Assembly (NCBI GenBank): GCA_008638375.1
Contig: CM018035.1
Location: forward strand, 23,758,307 to 23,822,306
Reading direction: 5' to 3'
Length of the DNA stretch: 64,000 nt
DNA from: Nyssa sinensis
Lineage: Eukaryota > Streptophyta > Magnoliopsida > Cornales > Nyssaceae
The notes beneath the pieces were generated by a model that was not told the origin of the DNA, did no database searches, and saw only the letters and a program-made list of their open reading frames with translations. Position numbers and translations under genes: made by a program. Numbering within the stretch: the stretch's first letter is position 1; the number at the start of each line of letters is the position of its first letter. Below, one piece after another: positions 62,529 through 64,000 of this stretch.

Positions 62529-63511
62529 TGAAGGAAGAAGAAGAACAAGAGAAGGAAGAAAGCTGCATGCATCCTGATAAGGTTTCAGCAAGCTTGAAAT
62601 TAGAGAAAAGGGCTTGAAGGAAGGTAATACTCCAAGTTCTGAATTTTTTCCCTCTCTTAAATTATCAAGTAACATAGTATTATTTGATATAGTTTCATGC
62701 TTTAATTTACGTGCATATAAGAAATGAGGGTGTTACAAGAATATAGAGGAAAACAGAAGGGCTTAAGCCTAGGAAAAGCCTAGACTATCATCAACGTCCC
62801 TTCAAAAACCCAGGTCTGAATCTATTGAAACAAAACTTCATTTTGATGCTTAATATCTCAAATAGATATTTTAAGGGTTGTAAAAAAACCTAGGCCACAG
62901 CCAAAATTACCAAGAAAAGGTCACGAAAAGCTAGGTTACAGGTTACGGCTTAGAGAGACAACCTCTCCATTTGAACACCAAACCCATTTTTATGAACGGG
63001 AACCAGAGGAGAATAGCAGGCCAATGAGCGTGTACTAAGCTAATTACAAAAATGGACACGAAGCTCCAATGGAGCTTTTGAACCTAATTCAATGCCCCAA
63101 ACCAACATCAATGAACCCCCATGATCGTAGGAGTCCATAGGAACAAAAAATAGGCAAAACGAAGTTCTACAACTCTACAAAATAAAAGATATATGAAACA
63201 GCGATTAGGGCAACGCTATGCAGGAAGTGTAGGAAGAAGATAAACAGGGTTGGGTCGGTCTCGGGTTGGATCCAGGTTCAGGTCGGGACCCGACCCATTG
63301 CACATGTGGTTTAATTAGAACGGTGCCATTTAGAGGTTTAGTTTTTTTAAATTTAATTGGTTTTGGTCTATTTGGCTACGCATGTAACAAATTCAATTTG
63401 ATTAACCTTGTTCTGGACAAGGATACAATATCCATCTTTAAGTTCTTGTCCACTGTTTGGTTCTAAGACACTTAGAAAAAAGAAAAAAAAGGAGGAAACT
63501 TGCAGTCAGTG

Positions 63512-63577
63512 GGATTCGACCCACTGATGCGCGTGTGCATGGGGAGTTTATGCCAAGTGTTAGAAACATTGTGGTAC
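63512..63577 (-). other. tRNA-like module 2, C 3' LTR (antisense, A box decayed)
   Basis: B-box-like GGGTCGAATCC (63522-63512) is intact; the A-box region near 63565-63577 has lost its match. Confidence 0.5.
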
Positions 63578-64000
63578 TAAGGCACTTGGTTAAAATACTA
63601 CGTAAATAAATAGTTAATAGTTAATAGTTAATAGTTAATTAAATTAATTAAAATAATTGAATTAATAAAATATTCCCAAAGTCCGAATAAAATAAAAAGA
63701 CAGTATAACCTAACATTTTTGAGTATTCTGGACCCAATGGCAGAGTCCAATTTTGAAATTAAATTATGCAAAATGCGAACAGACGAACTAGGTTAATCCC
63801 AAAACTGTCCTAAAGGCCAAATAATGATGCTAAACAACCCCCAAAAATTATAAAAATATACACTTTAGAGTTTTTCGACATCTAGAATCCGACGGTGGAA
63901 TCAATTTTCTCCAATTTGACTCCTAAGCTAGTGATATAGGCAAAATACACCATTATTTGATAATTGATGTGTATCTAATCACTGTTATAGGACTCTTGGA

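Larger units (their letters stand above)
34353..64000 (+). mobile_element. Element C: Ty3/gypsy chromovirus, right end outside window
   Basis: 5' LTR (split by A) 34353-53259, primer site 53264, gag-pol 53446-57916, hairpin and polypurine tract 57931-57968, and 3' LTR from 57969 (split by J) running past 64000. Its 3' LTR starts TCTAATACCCC where the 5' LTR has TGTAATACCCC. Gag-pol is in several frames with stops, so C is inactive. Confidence 0.93.
57969..64000 (+). mobile_element. Element C 3' LTR (split by J, runs off window)
   Basis: LTR parts 57969-58319 and 62054-64000 and beyond. Both tRNA-like modules are kept (62098-62162 and near 63512-63577), as are the TATA box at 62349-62357, (GA)n at about 62492-62524 and donor at 62624. 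Compared with the 5' LTR it has many point and small indel differences. Confidence 0.93.

Overview
The window is plant nuclear heterochromatin built almost wholly of Ty3/gypsy LTR retrotransposons nested in one another. Three degraded pol regions end in chromodomain-type integrase tails of the Tekay/Del chromovirus kind. Primer sites match the plant initiator-Met tRNA type, target-site duplications (TSDs) are 5 bp, and microsatellites are frequent. This points to a large, methylated angiosperm genome; I cannot name the species. I see no host gene, true tRNA, rRNA or CRISPR array.

Left edge (1-6948): a 2,214-bp unit occurs twice in direct tandem, nearly identical. It is made of two pieces of one LTR family in opposite orientation. 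It sits inside an older minus-strand LTR-like fragment that reaches about 5950, followed by about 1 kb I do not recognise.

Stack 1 (6949-33997): element D (minus strand, 6954-33992, TSD TGCAC) holds element B in its gag (plus strand, 12981-30714, TSD TGCCC). Each LTR of B is split by a further solo LTR: F in the 5' LTR (15460-18542, TSD TTGGC) and G in the 3' LTR (25174-30340, TSD ACTCT). F and G entered at homologous positions only 6 bp apart.

Stack 2 (34353 to the right edge): element C (plus strand) holds element A in its 5' LTR (34911-50481, TSD ATTGG). A holds truncated LTR E (39337 to about 45406, minus), which holds solo LTR H (40769-43667, TSD TATGT): four levels. C's gag-pol lies at 53446-57916. 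Its 3' LTR is split by solo LTR J (58320-62048, minus, TSD AGGCA) and runs off the window.

How the parts relate: B, C and D keep remnants of autonomous gag-pol. A has LTRs, primer site and polypurine tract but no recognisable gag-pol, so it probably relied on proteins made by relatives. Most LTRs of the A/C/E/F/G group and all of the B/H/J group share a hidden layout: promoter, short first exon, 5' splice site, a 0.86-3.7 kb putative leader intron, and 3' splice site. Several A/C/E/G-type LTRs also carry antisense tRNA-like modules with A and B boxes. A and C share an identical 8-bp stem with a GNRA-type loop just before the polypurine tract. These shared layouts are the most interesting part of the window.
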